A stretch of DNA of 28,591 nt from Heterobasidion occidentale (Eukaryota; Basidiomycota; Agaricomycetes; Russulales; Bondarzewiaceae): positions 1 to 28,591 of the forward strand of contig JBCAQO010000099.1 in assembly GCA_039111635.1 (NCBI GenBank), given 5' to 3'. A program made the translations under genes and the position numbers. Below are positions 9,280-19,099 of this stretch, in pieces. The first letter of the stretch is position 1; the number at the start of each line of letters is the position of its first letter. Under the pieces are notes generated by a model that was not told the origin of the DNA, made no database searches, and worked only from the letters and a program-made list of their open reading frames with translations.

Positions 9280-10560
9280 AAACGCGCACCCCATGTACAG
9301 CCGGCGGGTTGCAGCCACCGACCCACACACATCGTGCGCGCGGCCTCGAGAATTTGCTGATATACTTCCACGCAGGCGCCGAGGACCGACCCGCCTGTCA
9401 AAATCCACGGGACGCCCTCACGCTGCGACGCCTGGCCCAGGATCGGAGGAAAGAGAGACGCTGCAATGATGCCTTCGCGGAACCGCCTGACTTCTTCCTG
9501 GCCCAGCGATCAATGACCCAGATGAGGCCAGCACGGACGATGGACGGTGAACCGATACACACCACAGTAAGCCCACCTGGCCGTCCTCGTCACCCGCCTT
9601 CTCGATAGCGCGCGCGACCACTTCCCCCCTTCGCTTTCGGGCTGTCCGATTGGGAGGGGTTTCGTGCCCTTGTACATGGCCTTCTGCTGAGCGGAGGTGC
9701 TCGCGTTGGAGTGGAGGTCAGTGACATGGAGGGGACGGGGAGGAGGGATGGCAACGACGGGGCGGACGTTTCGACCCATGGGAACGATCTGGGGGAATGA
9801 GATGAGTCTGACCAAAGACGACGGCGAGCCAGAGGAGTCAGCTGAGACTCGCCACTATCTAGATTGAAACGTTGAGGGTGGATCGTCGAGTGATGAGTGT
9901 GGGTCTACACAGGCGAGTGGTTATGCGATGGATGGCTGTGGTTTGGGGACTTGCGCTGCAGCCTTGCGAGTTGGCGAGGTGTAACCAAATGCAGATTCGT
10001 CGCTGGAGTGGAGGGAGTATGAGGAGGAGCAGTTGCAGTGGCCCTGAGGATGCCTTGCAGGCGCGCCTCGAGCGGGACGGACGTGATGAGCTTCGGGCTG
10101 AGCGTGGTCACCGACGTGTCGACGCGCGCTTAGATGGAAGCCCCCCATCTTGAGGAGTGTGTGCCCGACCAGACTGACACAAGCGCATGCATTCTGCTCG
10201 ACGCCGCTTGTTCAGAGCTGAGAGGCCGTGAGCACCACTGACAGTAGAGATTGGTAGATCCCGAGAAGGTGCGACATAAGCGAGACCCAAACGCTGAACG
10301 AGCGCCCAATCCTCAACTTGCGTGAAGACCAACCCCTCGTCTGTGTAACCTGGATCCCATGACGACAATCTCAGTGAATCGACGATCGCTCGTGGTGAGA
10401 GGATTCCTCTTCACTGCTGTGGTAGTTGACTGACGCAAATGGGAGGTTTTGGAGAAGCTTCTGGATAGGCACACGAGCGGTTTTGTCAGATGGCACGACT
10501 TCGTCAACGTGAGTGCCGTTTGCCCGGGTGCGCGCGTCATGGCCTAACGAGAGCGTAGGC
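9280..10560 (-). other. Unassigned minus-strand coding-like fragments
   Basis: Several minus-strand stretches have protein-like composition but do not join into one frame. They include VVPSDKTARVPIQKLLQNL (about 10400-10490), PKLITSVPLEARLQGIL (about 10040-10100), NVRPVVAIPPPRPLHVTDL (about 9720-9790) and GVPWILTGGSVLGACVEVY (about 9370-9430). I do not recognise them. They could be one decayed multi-exon gene, or chance open frames in a region of about 58 percent GC. I do not call a gene here. Confidence 0.25.
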
Positions 10561-10561
10561 A

Positions 10562-10891
10562 ATGACGCGTCTCGGTATCGTGATTGATGAACGGGAGGGC
10601 TTGCGAGTCGTCTTGGCGTCCCAGAGATGGGGAAACGTCACTCTCCACCGCGTGAGTACGGCCTTGAGAGAGAGTGATCTCACTCTGATCGTGGATGGCG
10701 GGACGTCAAAGCCGCATGGGCCGAAACTGGAACATCACGACCTGAAGCAGTGAGTATTCGCCACCATTTTTCACCTTGATATCACGCTGAAAATATTGCA
10801 TAGCATTGGGAGTACGCTACGTGAAGTCTACGCCTGGGACTTGTCCATGTTCGCGAGCGAGCGACCACAGATACATGGCAACCTGGTGTGA
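10562..10891 (+). CDS. Small two-exon hypothetical gene (91 aa)
   Basis: Exons 10562-10749 and 10804-10891 join in frame across a 54-nt intron (GTGAGT...TAG) and give 92 codons including TGA. The start ATG has a reasonable context (GGCAATGAC). The product begins MTRLGIVIDEREGLRVVLAS and ends SERPQIHGNLV. There is no membrane segment or known motif. It may be a remnant of a longer gene, since the neighbourhood is repeat-rich and fragmentary. Function unknown. Confidence 0.35.
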
Positions 10892-11079
10892 ATGACGGGC
10901 TCTTTGTTACCTCGATCGATGTTAAGTTGCACGATGATTTCTTGTTCTCGCTTGGCCCCTGCGCGGCTGCCATATCATTACTGGGATGCCGTTCACACAT
11001 GCCAGTCACTGGGGAAACTAACAATTCATTGCGTGCAAGTGGTCCACTGCTAAGTATGTATGTACAGGAGGCTATCGAT
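10892..11079. other. Spacer before the minisatellite
   Basis: No gene, repeat or clear signal was seen in this short AT-balanced stretch. Confidence 0.4.
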
Positions 11080-12265
11080 CAGCGACAACGAGGAGGCGTA
11101 CACGGTGGCGGCGCGAAAACGGCGGCAGTGTCGACGGATACGAGAGCGGGGGAGAGGGCCGATGACGAGAGAAGTGGGCGGCAGCGCCGAGGGAGTCGAC
11201 AGCGAGACCCGCCAGCGTCGAGGGAGCCGCCAACGAGGAGGCAAGGAGTTGCTGTGGAGGGAGCGGCGCCGTCGACGGGAGAGTCGTGCACGTCGAGGGA
11301 GGCGGACGTCATCGTCGAGGGAGGCGGGCGTTGTCGTGGAGGAGGAGAGATGAGTCGCCGTCGATGGAGCGGCGTCGTCCAGGCGGCGTAGTCCAGACGG
11401 CATCGTCCAGGCGCCGTGGTCCAGGCCGTGGTCCAGGCGGGGACATGGTCGGAGCGTGCAGGCGGCGGGGTCGAGGGAGCGGGCAGGGTCCAGTGAGGCG
11501 GCCGCGTCGTAGAGGGTGCCGGGCGTCCAGGCGGCGTCGTCGACGAGGAGCCGACAGGGTCTAGTGAGGCGGCCGCGTCGTCGAGGGCGGACGACGAGGC
11601 GTCGAGGGAGCCGTCGGTGAGGCGCGGCCGAGTCGGCGTCGTCCAGGGGGGCGTGCAGGCGGCGGGGTGGAGGGAGCGGGCAGCGTTCAGCGAGGCGGCC
11701 GCATCGTCGAGAGCCGGATGACGAGGCGTCGAGGGAGCCGTCGGTGAGGCGCGGCCGAGTCGGCGTCGTCCAGGCGGGGGCGTGCAGGCGGCGGGGTGGA
11801 GGGAGCGGGCAGCGTTCAGCGAGGCGGCCGCGTCTTCGAGGGAGCCGCCAGGCGGCGGCGTCCAGGCGGCGTCGTCCAGGCCGTCGTCCAGGTGGGGGCG
11901 TGGTCGGGGCGTGCAGGCGGCGGGGTCGAGGGAGCGGGCAGGGTCCAGCGAGGCGGCCGCATCGTCGAGAGCCGGATGACGAGGCGTCGAGGGAGCCGTC
12001 GGTGAGGCGCGGCCGAGTCGGTGTCGTCCAGGCCGTCGTCCAGGCGGGGGCATGCAGGCGGCGGGGTCGAGGGAGCCAGGTGCGTGGTCGAGGGAGATGA
12101 GGGCGACGTGAGAGACGAGGGCGGCATCGTAGCCGTCATCCTCGTTTGGGACGGGGTGGAAGAGGAGGCCGCGGTGGGGGAGGCGTCCAGGAGGTGCCGT
12201 CGTCGTCAAGGGAGAGGTGACGTCGAGGACGAGGCGAGGGCGCTTGCGAGGCCGGGCCGACGTTA
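11080..12265 (+). repeat. GC-rich nested minisatellite
   Basis: The stretch is built from variants of GTCGTCCAGGCGG and CGTCGAGGGAGC. A larger unit marked by GAGGCGGCCGC recurs at about 11491, 11565, 11691, 11820 and 11949, the last three spaced 129 bp. The plus strand is strongly G/purine-rich and its complement C-rich. Long open frames exist on both strands (for example 11079-12209 minus) because stop codons are rare in such sequence, so I do not treat them as genes. Confidence 0.9.
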
Positions 12266-12360
12266 AGAAGAAGGCGTCGGGGAGGGCTGTGACGCGTCAG
12301 CGTAGCGTACTTGTTATGAGCAGTTATAATAATTAGCGGCTGTTATTGCATAGATCGTAT

Positions 12361-12422
12361 GGGCGAACGGTCTAGTCAAGGTGATGTCGAGGTGTCCACG
12401 GGGTTTGATGTTCGATTCCCGG
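12361..12422 (+). other. tRNA-like A box and B box (possible SINE or tRNA pseudogene)
   Basis: GGTCTAGTCAAGG (about 12369) resembles a pol III A box and TGTTCGATTCC (about 12409) matches the B-box consensus GGTTCGANTCC at all but one position. The 40-nt spacing fits a tRNA. A cloverleaf does not form: the acceptor and T stems pair poorly. This is better seen as a decayed tRNA or the head of a tRNA-derived SINE than as a working tRNA gene. It could also be chance. Confidence 0.25.
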
Positions 12423-12709
12423 TCTTTGCTGTATTTTGTAGCAGCTAGCAATCATTACTAATCACTCAGACACATCATCCGAGCTCGGATATATCCGAGG
12501 TGGCTGCCTCTGTTGGGATTCCAAATTGTCGGAGATTTCCGATTACACACCTGGGACACTTTGACCGCCATAGCCACTGCAGTGACTAGTGACTCGGCGA
12601 GCCTCAGGCTACCAGCATCCTCATCATCCCCGTATCTCCATCTGCCGAATTCCCAAACTCCTTTCAAGATTGCACTAGATTTGCTAGTAGTATAACCACT
12701 CTCCGTCCG
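12423..12709. other. Upstream region without recognised gene
   Basis: Mixed-composition DNA between the minisatellite and the 15-mer doublet. No exon is supported. It is presumably part of the 5' region of the 12889 gene. Confidence 0.35.
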
Positions 12710-12770
12710 CTTGCTCATTGCAGGTGACTGGATTTTGAGTGCACCGTCATCCTTCCTTGCTCATTGCAGG
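12710..12770 (+). repeat. Doublet of CTTGCTCATTGCAGG, upstream copy
   Basis: The exact 15-mer CTTGCTCATTGCAGG starts at 12710 and 12756, 46 bp apart, about 120-180 bp before the ATG at 12889. Another doublet occurs at 18715-18771. The sequence ends like a splice acceptor (TTGCAG), so one copy could be a leader-intron 3' end, but duplication with fixed spacing suggests a regulatory or element-specific repeat. Confidence 0.7.
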
Positions 12771-12888
12771 GTCGTTGGACATCAAGTCGAGTCCTACGTT
12801 ATTATTGCTCATACTACTAGGTCAGTTCGCATCGCCGTGTTTTCTTGTTCCTCCATTGGTTTACTGTCTCATTGGGCACGTTGCAGCC

Positions 12889-15668
12889 ATGGCCGCCGTT
12901 ACTTGTTGGCAAGCACGGCCGCTTGAAAACCTTCGCGAAATTCTCGATTCTCGTCGATCCCTACTGCACGGCGAGCAGGTTGACGCCCTAGATTGTCTCT
13001 GCGTTGCTCCATTCCGCAATCACGATGAATTATGGATCTCCACACCAAACATGGACTTTGTTCCGGAGGTCCCTGTGCACCCCGACGACACACCCTTCAG
13101 ATATTTCGGAGACGGCATGCTTGGTGCATTTGAACATCTGAAGTGGCCACAAGCTTTCGACCCAGTGGAGCCCCATTCCTATGCTGCGCCCATGAACCCG
13201 AGACTGAAGGAACTCCAGAAGGTCGACGATCATCATGGCTTACGAGCACCGGACTTTCCAGTGGACGACAAAGAAGGCGGCCTTCCTCAATTCGAAGATC
13301 CGGATGCTGCGTGGTTTTCCTTCAAAGGAACGGACTTTCGTATCTGCGAGGAGCTGCCGCGCGCTTCAGTAGGAATCTTGTATGAGACAGTGCTCTCCCG
13401 CCTGCGCAAAGCGATGTTGGAAGTGCGTAGGATAGGAGACGAAATTGGGGCTCAAGAGTTTCCCGAAGGCACTCCGGCTGCTGTAGTCAATGCACACACG
13501 TCCAGCTACATGTACCAGAGACATCGATCTGAGGCCCTTTATCGTGCCTACGGTTCACTCTCGCAGATTCCAATGCCTTTCTCCGACACCGTCTTATGGT
13601 TTCGTGAGTTTCAGCGTATCCTGCTTGAATTACGCGCCTGGATTATCTATATGCTGGTAGTGAAACCTCGTATGGAGGATCCTACGTTCGATTGCCCTCA
13701 ACCTGTTCTTCCTCTTCGCGGTGTCATCACCTCAAGTTTGTCAATGCTTCGAGAGTTGTTCCGGATTGGGATCCCGGTTTGGTACATCCGGAGGCGCACC
13801 ACTCTTACAACCCGCACACTTATCATCTCCGTCAAGACAGTCATCAGAACCGGCATCTCCTTCAGCTCATCACAGATTTTTGAATATGCCAACCATCGCA
13901 CCAAGGCCCCTCTCTGGGTGGAGGCGTCACACGGTGAACCGTTACGCGGCACCATTCAAGACAGGCTGCGAAAGTTTAGCTTGACCAGTCGACCAATTCT
14001 ACTACCGCTGGAGATCTATTCTCCTGCAACGGTTGGGGAAATCGAGCGGCAAAATCCGCCTGTGTGTCGGAATCATGCTATGTCAGGGCCGGATATTTCG
14101 CATGTCATAGTCGATGAAATCCCGACCGAGCGTGACGTCAATAGCGACGAGCGGCAGACCGCGATGATCAGCGCTTTCACTGGTAATGTTTATGGTAAGA
14201 CTCGATTGACTAGGTCAGGCTTGTGTAACTGATGCACAATTTGTTTAAATAGCCGCTAAGCTTGTACGAGATGGTCCTCGTTTCATCGATGACCCCGCTT
14301 GCACCATGTTTGAGACCACCACATCCGACTTTGTTGTGCTCGCGTCGGCCTATTCATCTAATGATCAGTGGCGTAGAAGTCTGTTGTCGAGGTCTCGCTC
14401 ATCTGACAAGCGTGGTAAGTTCCCTGCGTTGCGCCTCTATGGTTTCATTGTCACGCAACACACACAGAACATCGCCCACCATCGCCCGACGTGAAGAATG
14501 CTCCCAAGGTCCCAGATGTCCAATCAAACGCAAGTCATTCGCAAATTTCGAGTCCTCCGAAGACACTGGCGCCTCATAAGCAGCGTAGTAACAGCCATCG
14601 ATGTCATGGTCCTTCTCCTAAAACAGGTCTCCGGGTTGTGCACCCCACTTGGCTTCCCCCACTCGCCCCGGGTTGGATAAGCGTCTTCGAAGAGACCATG
14701 GATTTGGACGATGATCCAAATATGGCCCTTCAGTATCCTCTCCCCCCATTCATCTGTTCTTTGCGGACAAAGGAGCCGTTTTTGGGCATAGAGTTCACAA
14801 CTGGCTACGCATTCGCATGTGGTGTCTGCTGGAGGTTCTATGCCCTTCTAACCACTGTATGGTCCTGATGACGACCAGCCAATGGAGGATTGCATTAGAG
14901 GGGAGATATTACCTGCCAGACAACATGGTCAATTGTACCGTGAAGCCTCAATCCTCTTCACACGACATGGCTCGCTTACCACCATGGCCTCGCAAGACTA
15001 AAAAGGCTCGCTTGGAACCGCAAGTCGCGTCCAATGTCACCAGCGCTTCGTCGGTCGAGGTGCGCAAACGTAAGAAGGCCTTGGACAGACGTGTTGCAGA
15101 TCGGGTCGACATAGGTGTCCGATTCCTGGTGCACGCCGGATTCGCACCATACGATGACACTACATCTCCGCAATGGGGCAGAACCTTCGTCACTAGCAAG
15201 ATGGCTCATGAGGATAAGGACCTCTGGGCTGAAGTAGTATGGGAGCTTTCGGTAGCTAATTTTCGTCTTGAACTCCTACAATTGGACAGGAAGGTTGTCA
15301 TGGGTGTTTACTGTTACGAGGACAAACGGTATGCCGCCCAACGCGAAGGAAAAATCTGCCACATATGGGCCACGGGGGGTCTCAGCGTAGACTGGGAGCG
15401 TGAGAGTCGGTGGGTGGACCGACTTGTGATTGAAGATTGGGAGGCCAGGCGTGGTGCTGTGAAGGTAATGGCTGAAGTCCTCTGTGGATGGCCCGGCGGA
15501 AGTAAGCTTATGTGGCACAAGGATTACGATTCTAATTTCAAAGCTTTCACAGACTTCGAGCATGCGGTGTTTCTCTTTTATACTGTCACGTTTCACAAGC
15601 ATTGTGGGAGACTCCCTATTATGCCTTTATCGCAGCCCAAATCCCTCGCTCGTCACGTACATTCATGA
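12889..15668 (+). CDS. Large four-exon gene of unknown function (874 aa)
   Basis: Exons 12889-14194, 14253-14414, 14468-14834 and 14879-15668 sum to 2625 nt (875 codons). Introns are 58, 53 and 44 nt (donors GTAAGA, GTAAGT, GTTCTA; the last has a TTCTAAC branch site). ATG 12889 is preferred over upstream in-frame starts because of its GCAGCCATGG context. I do not recognise the protein. The N-terminal half has LDCLCVAPFRNHDELWIS and ends with a Leu/Trp-rich stretch around WFREFQRILLELRAWIIY and LFRIGIPVWYIRRR. A Pro/Ser-rich linker follows. The C-terminal half has a basic run (RKRKKALDRR) and DLWAEVVWELSVANFRLELL. The order of N-terminal domain, flexible linker and Leu/Trp-rich C-terminal domain recalls the 1870-5160 gene, but I claim only a possible distant relationship. 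It converges with the deaminase gene. Confidence 0.7.
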
Positions 15669-15935
15669 TTTCGCATGTTTTTTTTGCCCTCTCACGCAAT
15701 AGGTTCATGTCGCAAGTCTGATGCCATTCAGAATGATATACATGTATCAAACAACGCCGTGTCTCGGATCGTGAAAATGCCGTCTCTCGTATTCGAAGTA
15801 CCTTTCAACCGTTCTTTTCGATCTACGAATGGTGACTAAACGGCGCTAATTAGAATGCGGAAGAAACCTACAAGCGCTCTCGGACTACCCCAGAAGCCTG
15901 ACCTTCTGCATTTCAACACTCAAAACTGGCCGTCT
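15669..15935. other. Convergent intergenic spacer
   Basis: This 267-bp stretch separates the stop codons of two converging genes and must hold both 3' ends. No repeat or further gene was seen. Confidence 0.5.
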
Positions 15936-18298
15936 TCAGTTTATCCATAGAGCACGGTCTACAGACACGTTGTGACGATCGATCTCTCGCTTCGCCTTCA
16001 AGACCTCAAGGCTCTTGCGTTCACTGTCCGTCTGATAACCTTCGGTTTGAGCGGAATCGGTCCGCGAATGTCGCGGCTTCGGCTTGAGTAATACATCGAG
16101 TAAGTCCAGCAATATGGCCTTGAAATGGATCTCTGCCCTCGTGTGTATATCCTCACGAAGCTCACGTGGCAGCGCGCAGGGGAACATGAAATTGTGATTC
16201 GGTTTCGCCAGCCACTTGCGCGCGCCTAATTCGGAATTCACGAAATGGCAGACAGGGCATGCGAGTTTAGACGTGCCGACGTAGCAGGGGTCTATGTCGC
16301 TCTGTAAATCTCCATGTCAATATTGGCATTGGAAGGTGTAGGGGGTGAAAACTTTCCGGATTAACACCATGTGCAGCAAGCAACATGCTCCCATTGTCCA
16401 GGTTCTTCCCGTCCAGGACGCTAGCCAAGAGACACTCGCAATGGATACTCCCTTGGAACATGGGAGTCGGCGATAGTAAATTCTTGCAGTGGCGGCTAAT
16501 TGAGCTCCCCGCCTTCTCGGCGTCCCTCGTCATCAATAATTTGAGTTCGTCGATCACTGTCTTCGTGCGAGCAGTCTCGTCGTTCTCGCTCAATACCTCC
16601 TTCACCACCTCTTCCCAGGGTGCCATGTCTGTCCCAGGATGTTCGGCAGAAATGACAGTGTAAGTGATGTTCCGAAGATACTGTGCCGAACCCACGAGAC
16701 CGTGAACAGCGAATGGTATCACAACCTGTCGACGCAGCCACTGCTTGTATGCGTCAATCGGTGTCGAGCCCACAGTGACGAACATATCTGTATCATCGTC
16801 GTCCACCACTGCTTGTTCCTCCCACGTATTTGGCTGGCCCTGGGACTCTCTAGATGGTGTGGTATACTTGGGTTCTGTACCTGCGAAGGGATGGTCGAAT
16901 ATATCGGGAATGGCGAGAGTCAGGTAGTCTGCGAAAGCGTTGGAATATGCAAATGCTTCCAAAAGAGTGACATAAAGCCAGGTCTTGTTCATCATCGCGC
17001 CGAAATTGTCTGGCTGGGCTTTGGAAATCTCGTCCAAACAGGTCTGATAGCCTTTCAGAGCCAAGCACAAGGTATGATGGAAGGCCACGCATGTCTCCTT
17101 GACAAAAAGAACGTCATTGTTCTGCGCTCGGGTTTTCAACTCGAGTCCTCCGTGCTCCACGCCGAAAAGGTCGATGCCCCACCAACGTGCTATGAGCTCT
17201 CCAGAAAGGACTTGGTCCCGTTCTTTGCGTAATGTAGACTTCTTCTTGAATAGTTCAGGCAATCTGTCAGGTTCGGCATTCAAGATCTTGCTGAGGAAGG
17301 CGGTAGACATCGTACACCTGAGTCGAGAGCGCATCTTGCGGTAGCCACGAGAAACGACGTGAACGCCCAGGCTGTAAGGTGTGGTGTCCTCTTTCTTGAG
17401 TAACTCGATCACCTCCGAGACGTGCTCATCAAACTTCATGCTTTATGAACTATGTCAGAAAGGTTATCATTCGATAGAAAGTTCGCACTCACTTCTTTTG
17501 TTCATTTAACATGGCCTTTGTAAATGGCACGACATCCTGTCCCCGATCCTCCTCATTCGTCTCCGATTTACCCTTCATTGCTACTGACCGATTCATCTTC
17601 CCTCTCGACGGCTCTGTCGCCCCCGTCCTCGCCTCTGAGCTTATGCTCCTTGTGGTCATCGCCTCATCTGTCGCAGCAGTTGTCCTCGTCCTCACTTGAG
17701 ACTCTGTCTCCAATCTCACTCTCTTCTCCACTTTCGCTTGAACCTCCGATTTCAGAACTTTCTTTCCCTTCTCCGCGCCCGTCCCCGTCGTCTTCGTCTT
17801 TGCTGCGAGATCGGTCTTCCCTCTCGCCTCATTGGGGTGTGTCGGATTGGTGGTAATGATGCAGTTATGCATTACTTGGTCTTCCGCGCATTCTATGGAA
17901 GCGTCTATGTCGCGTTGATGTGAGACCGAGACGACGAGGCTGACGTTAGCGCCCCTCTGCATACCTGCCGCCACAGCCACCACTTCGCGGTCTCTGACAA
18001 GCAGTGTAGCAAGCTGATCGAGCAATCGGTGCTGTGACTGGGGCCTTTCGACGACTTGTCTCTTGTCTTTGTAGACCGTCTGCGTCTGGGATAGCGAATT
18101 ATTTTGTCCTCGAAGATAAAGGATAACCATGATCAAGGTGGTGATGGTTTTGAACTTGTTGATCTTGTTGACCAGGGACTCGGACGCGTTCATGATTTCG
18201 ACGATAGTAAAGGCGGGGAATGGGAACTGAAGCTCGGAGACAGGACGTAGTAAGCAAAGGTAGCAGTGAATGTGGGGTGACGCCATATTGACCTTCAC
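15936..18298 (-). CDS. OTT_1508-like deaminase family protein (about 750 aa)
   Basis: Exons on the minus strand are about 18298-17493, 17440-16368 and 16309-15936. The first intron (GTGAGT...AAG, 52 nt) joins QKK to MKFDEH. The second (GTGTTA...GAG, 58 nt) joins the HCE exon to LQSDIDPCYVG, and a GTTTTC donor would also keep frame. The C-terminal part has the cytidine-deaminase-fold zinc signature: SIHCECLL (His plus catalytic Glu) followed by SKLACPVCHF (two Cys). This arrangement is typical of the fungal OTT_1508-like family, deaminases related to bacterial toxin domains and with unproven substrates in fungi. Residues 70-110 (LATLLVRDREVVAVAAG) also suit the family's N-terminal half. A Lys/Arg/Glu-rich linker lies around 160-260. 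Start uncertain: later in-frame ATGs at 18286 and 18205 are possible. Confidence 0.75.
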
Positions 18299-18305
18299 TT
18301 ACTAA

Positions 18306-18311
18306 TATATA
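18306..18311 (-). promoter_or_regulatory. TATATA near the deaminase start
   Basis: TATATA lies 8 nt upstream of the ATG at 18298. If it is a working TATA box, transcription would start inside the listed coding sequence and the later ATG at 18205 would be the better start. Confidence 0.3.
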
Positions 18312-18577
18312 CGTCGATTGCATCCGGAAGAGACGCGGAAGATTGATCAGGGACTATCCTGGACTATCTCGGTCAATCGCCAGTGTTCAGACAGACTCAG
18401 CAGTGCCTCAGCATCGCTTTCTCTTGATTTTAAAAATACGAAAAAATGACAGGTTGTATTCCAAGAAGCTAAGATAGGTACTGTATGTGCAACAATTGGT
18501 GGGTAGAAACACTAAAATGAGCCTGGCCGCTACAAAGAAATCGGTTGCAACTCCGATGGAGCTCGTGCCGGCAGAAT

Positions 18578-18593
18578 CCGTCACACGTGACGG
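18578..18593. promoter_or_regulatory. Near-perfect palindrome containing an E-box
   Basis: CCGTCACACGTGACGG has 7-bp inverted arms (CCGTCAC/GTGACGG) around two bases and contains CACGTG, the bHLH/E-box core. It lies about 280 bp upstream of the deaminase start and about 500 bp upstream of the transposase start. A regulatory role is inference. Confidence 0.4.
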
Positions 18594-18714
18594 CTACAAC
18601 TCCCCTTTCCAACTCTTCACCCATCGCTGGCCCATCTTTGCTTCATTTAACTGTATACTCCCCAAGGATGGCACCTCTTCCATGGCACCTCTTCCATGTC
18701 ATCTCCGAACGGCG

Positions 18715-18771
18715 CTTGCTCATTGCAGGCATTGTTTGGTCATCAGCAGCTGGCTCCTTGCTCATTGCAGG
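18715..18771 (+). repeat. Doublet of CTTGCTCATTGCAGG, downstream copy
   Basis: Exact copies start at 18715 and 18757, 42 bp apart, in the same orientation as the doublet at 12710. The first is preceded by CG and the second by CTC in this copy. The rest of 18299-19099 holds no supported exon apart from the palindrome listed separately. Confidence 0.7.
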
Positions 18772-19099
18772 GTGTTAGACTGTCTCTGTCTCAACGGCGT
18801 TTGGAGCCTCTCCAGGCACTCATCGGTGGTTCGGATGTTAGAGGGTTTTGTGGTACAAGACGGTTGACCGTAAAAATGTGATGAGCACTTTCTGGTCTTG
18901 GGTTTCTGAGTAGTCTTCTCCTCATAGAAGCTATTCTACTTCACTACAGCGCATAACGATTTGAGATCCGATCGGCAAAACACATCTTAGCGAGCGAGCG
19001 AGTCATGTCTTTCTACATATAAGCTGACAGACCATCGCTTGCGCTGAAAGTCCCCACCCGCGCTTGTATCATTCGACCTCCTCTGGCCACACGATTTTC

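Noticed and set aside
11079..12209. Minus-strand frame of 376 codons in the GC-rich block
   Set aside because: Open only because stop codons are rare in this G-rich minisatellite. Similar frames exist on the other strand and no splice or domain signal supports a protein.
12361..12430. Functional tRNA gene
   Set aside because: A and B boxes are present but the acceptor and T stems do not pair, so it is listed only as a pol III-like remnant.
14822..14990. Alternative coding in another frame (PDDDQPMEDC...) implying frameshifts in the 12889 gene
   Set aside because: A 44-nt intron at 14835-14878 with a TTCTAAC branch joins the flanking exons in frame without any indel, which is simpler.
12710..18771. 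LTR retrotransposon with doublets as part of LTRs
   Set aside because: Only the 15-mers match; the surrounding hundreds of bases do not, and the genes between show no gag, protease or reverse transcriptase motifs.
18942..18946. CACTA as the left terminus of the transposon
   Set aside because: No matching TAGTG-bearing inverted end was found downstream of 23310, so a lone 5-mer is not evidence.
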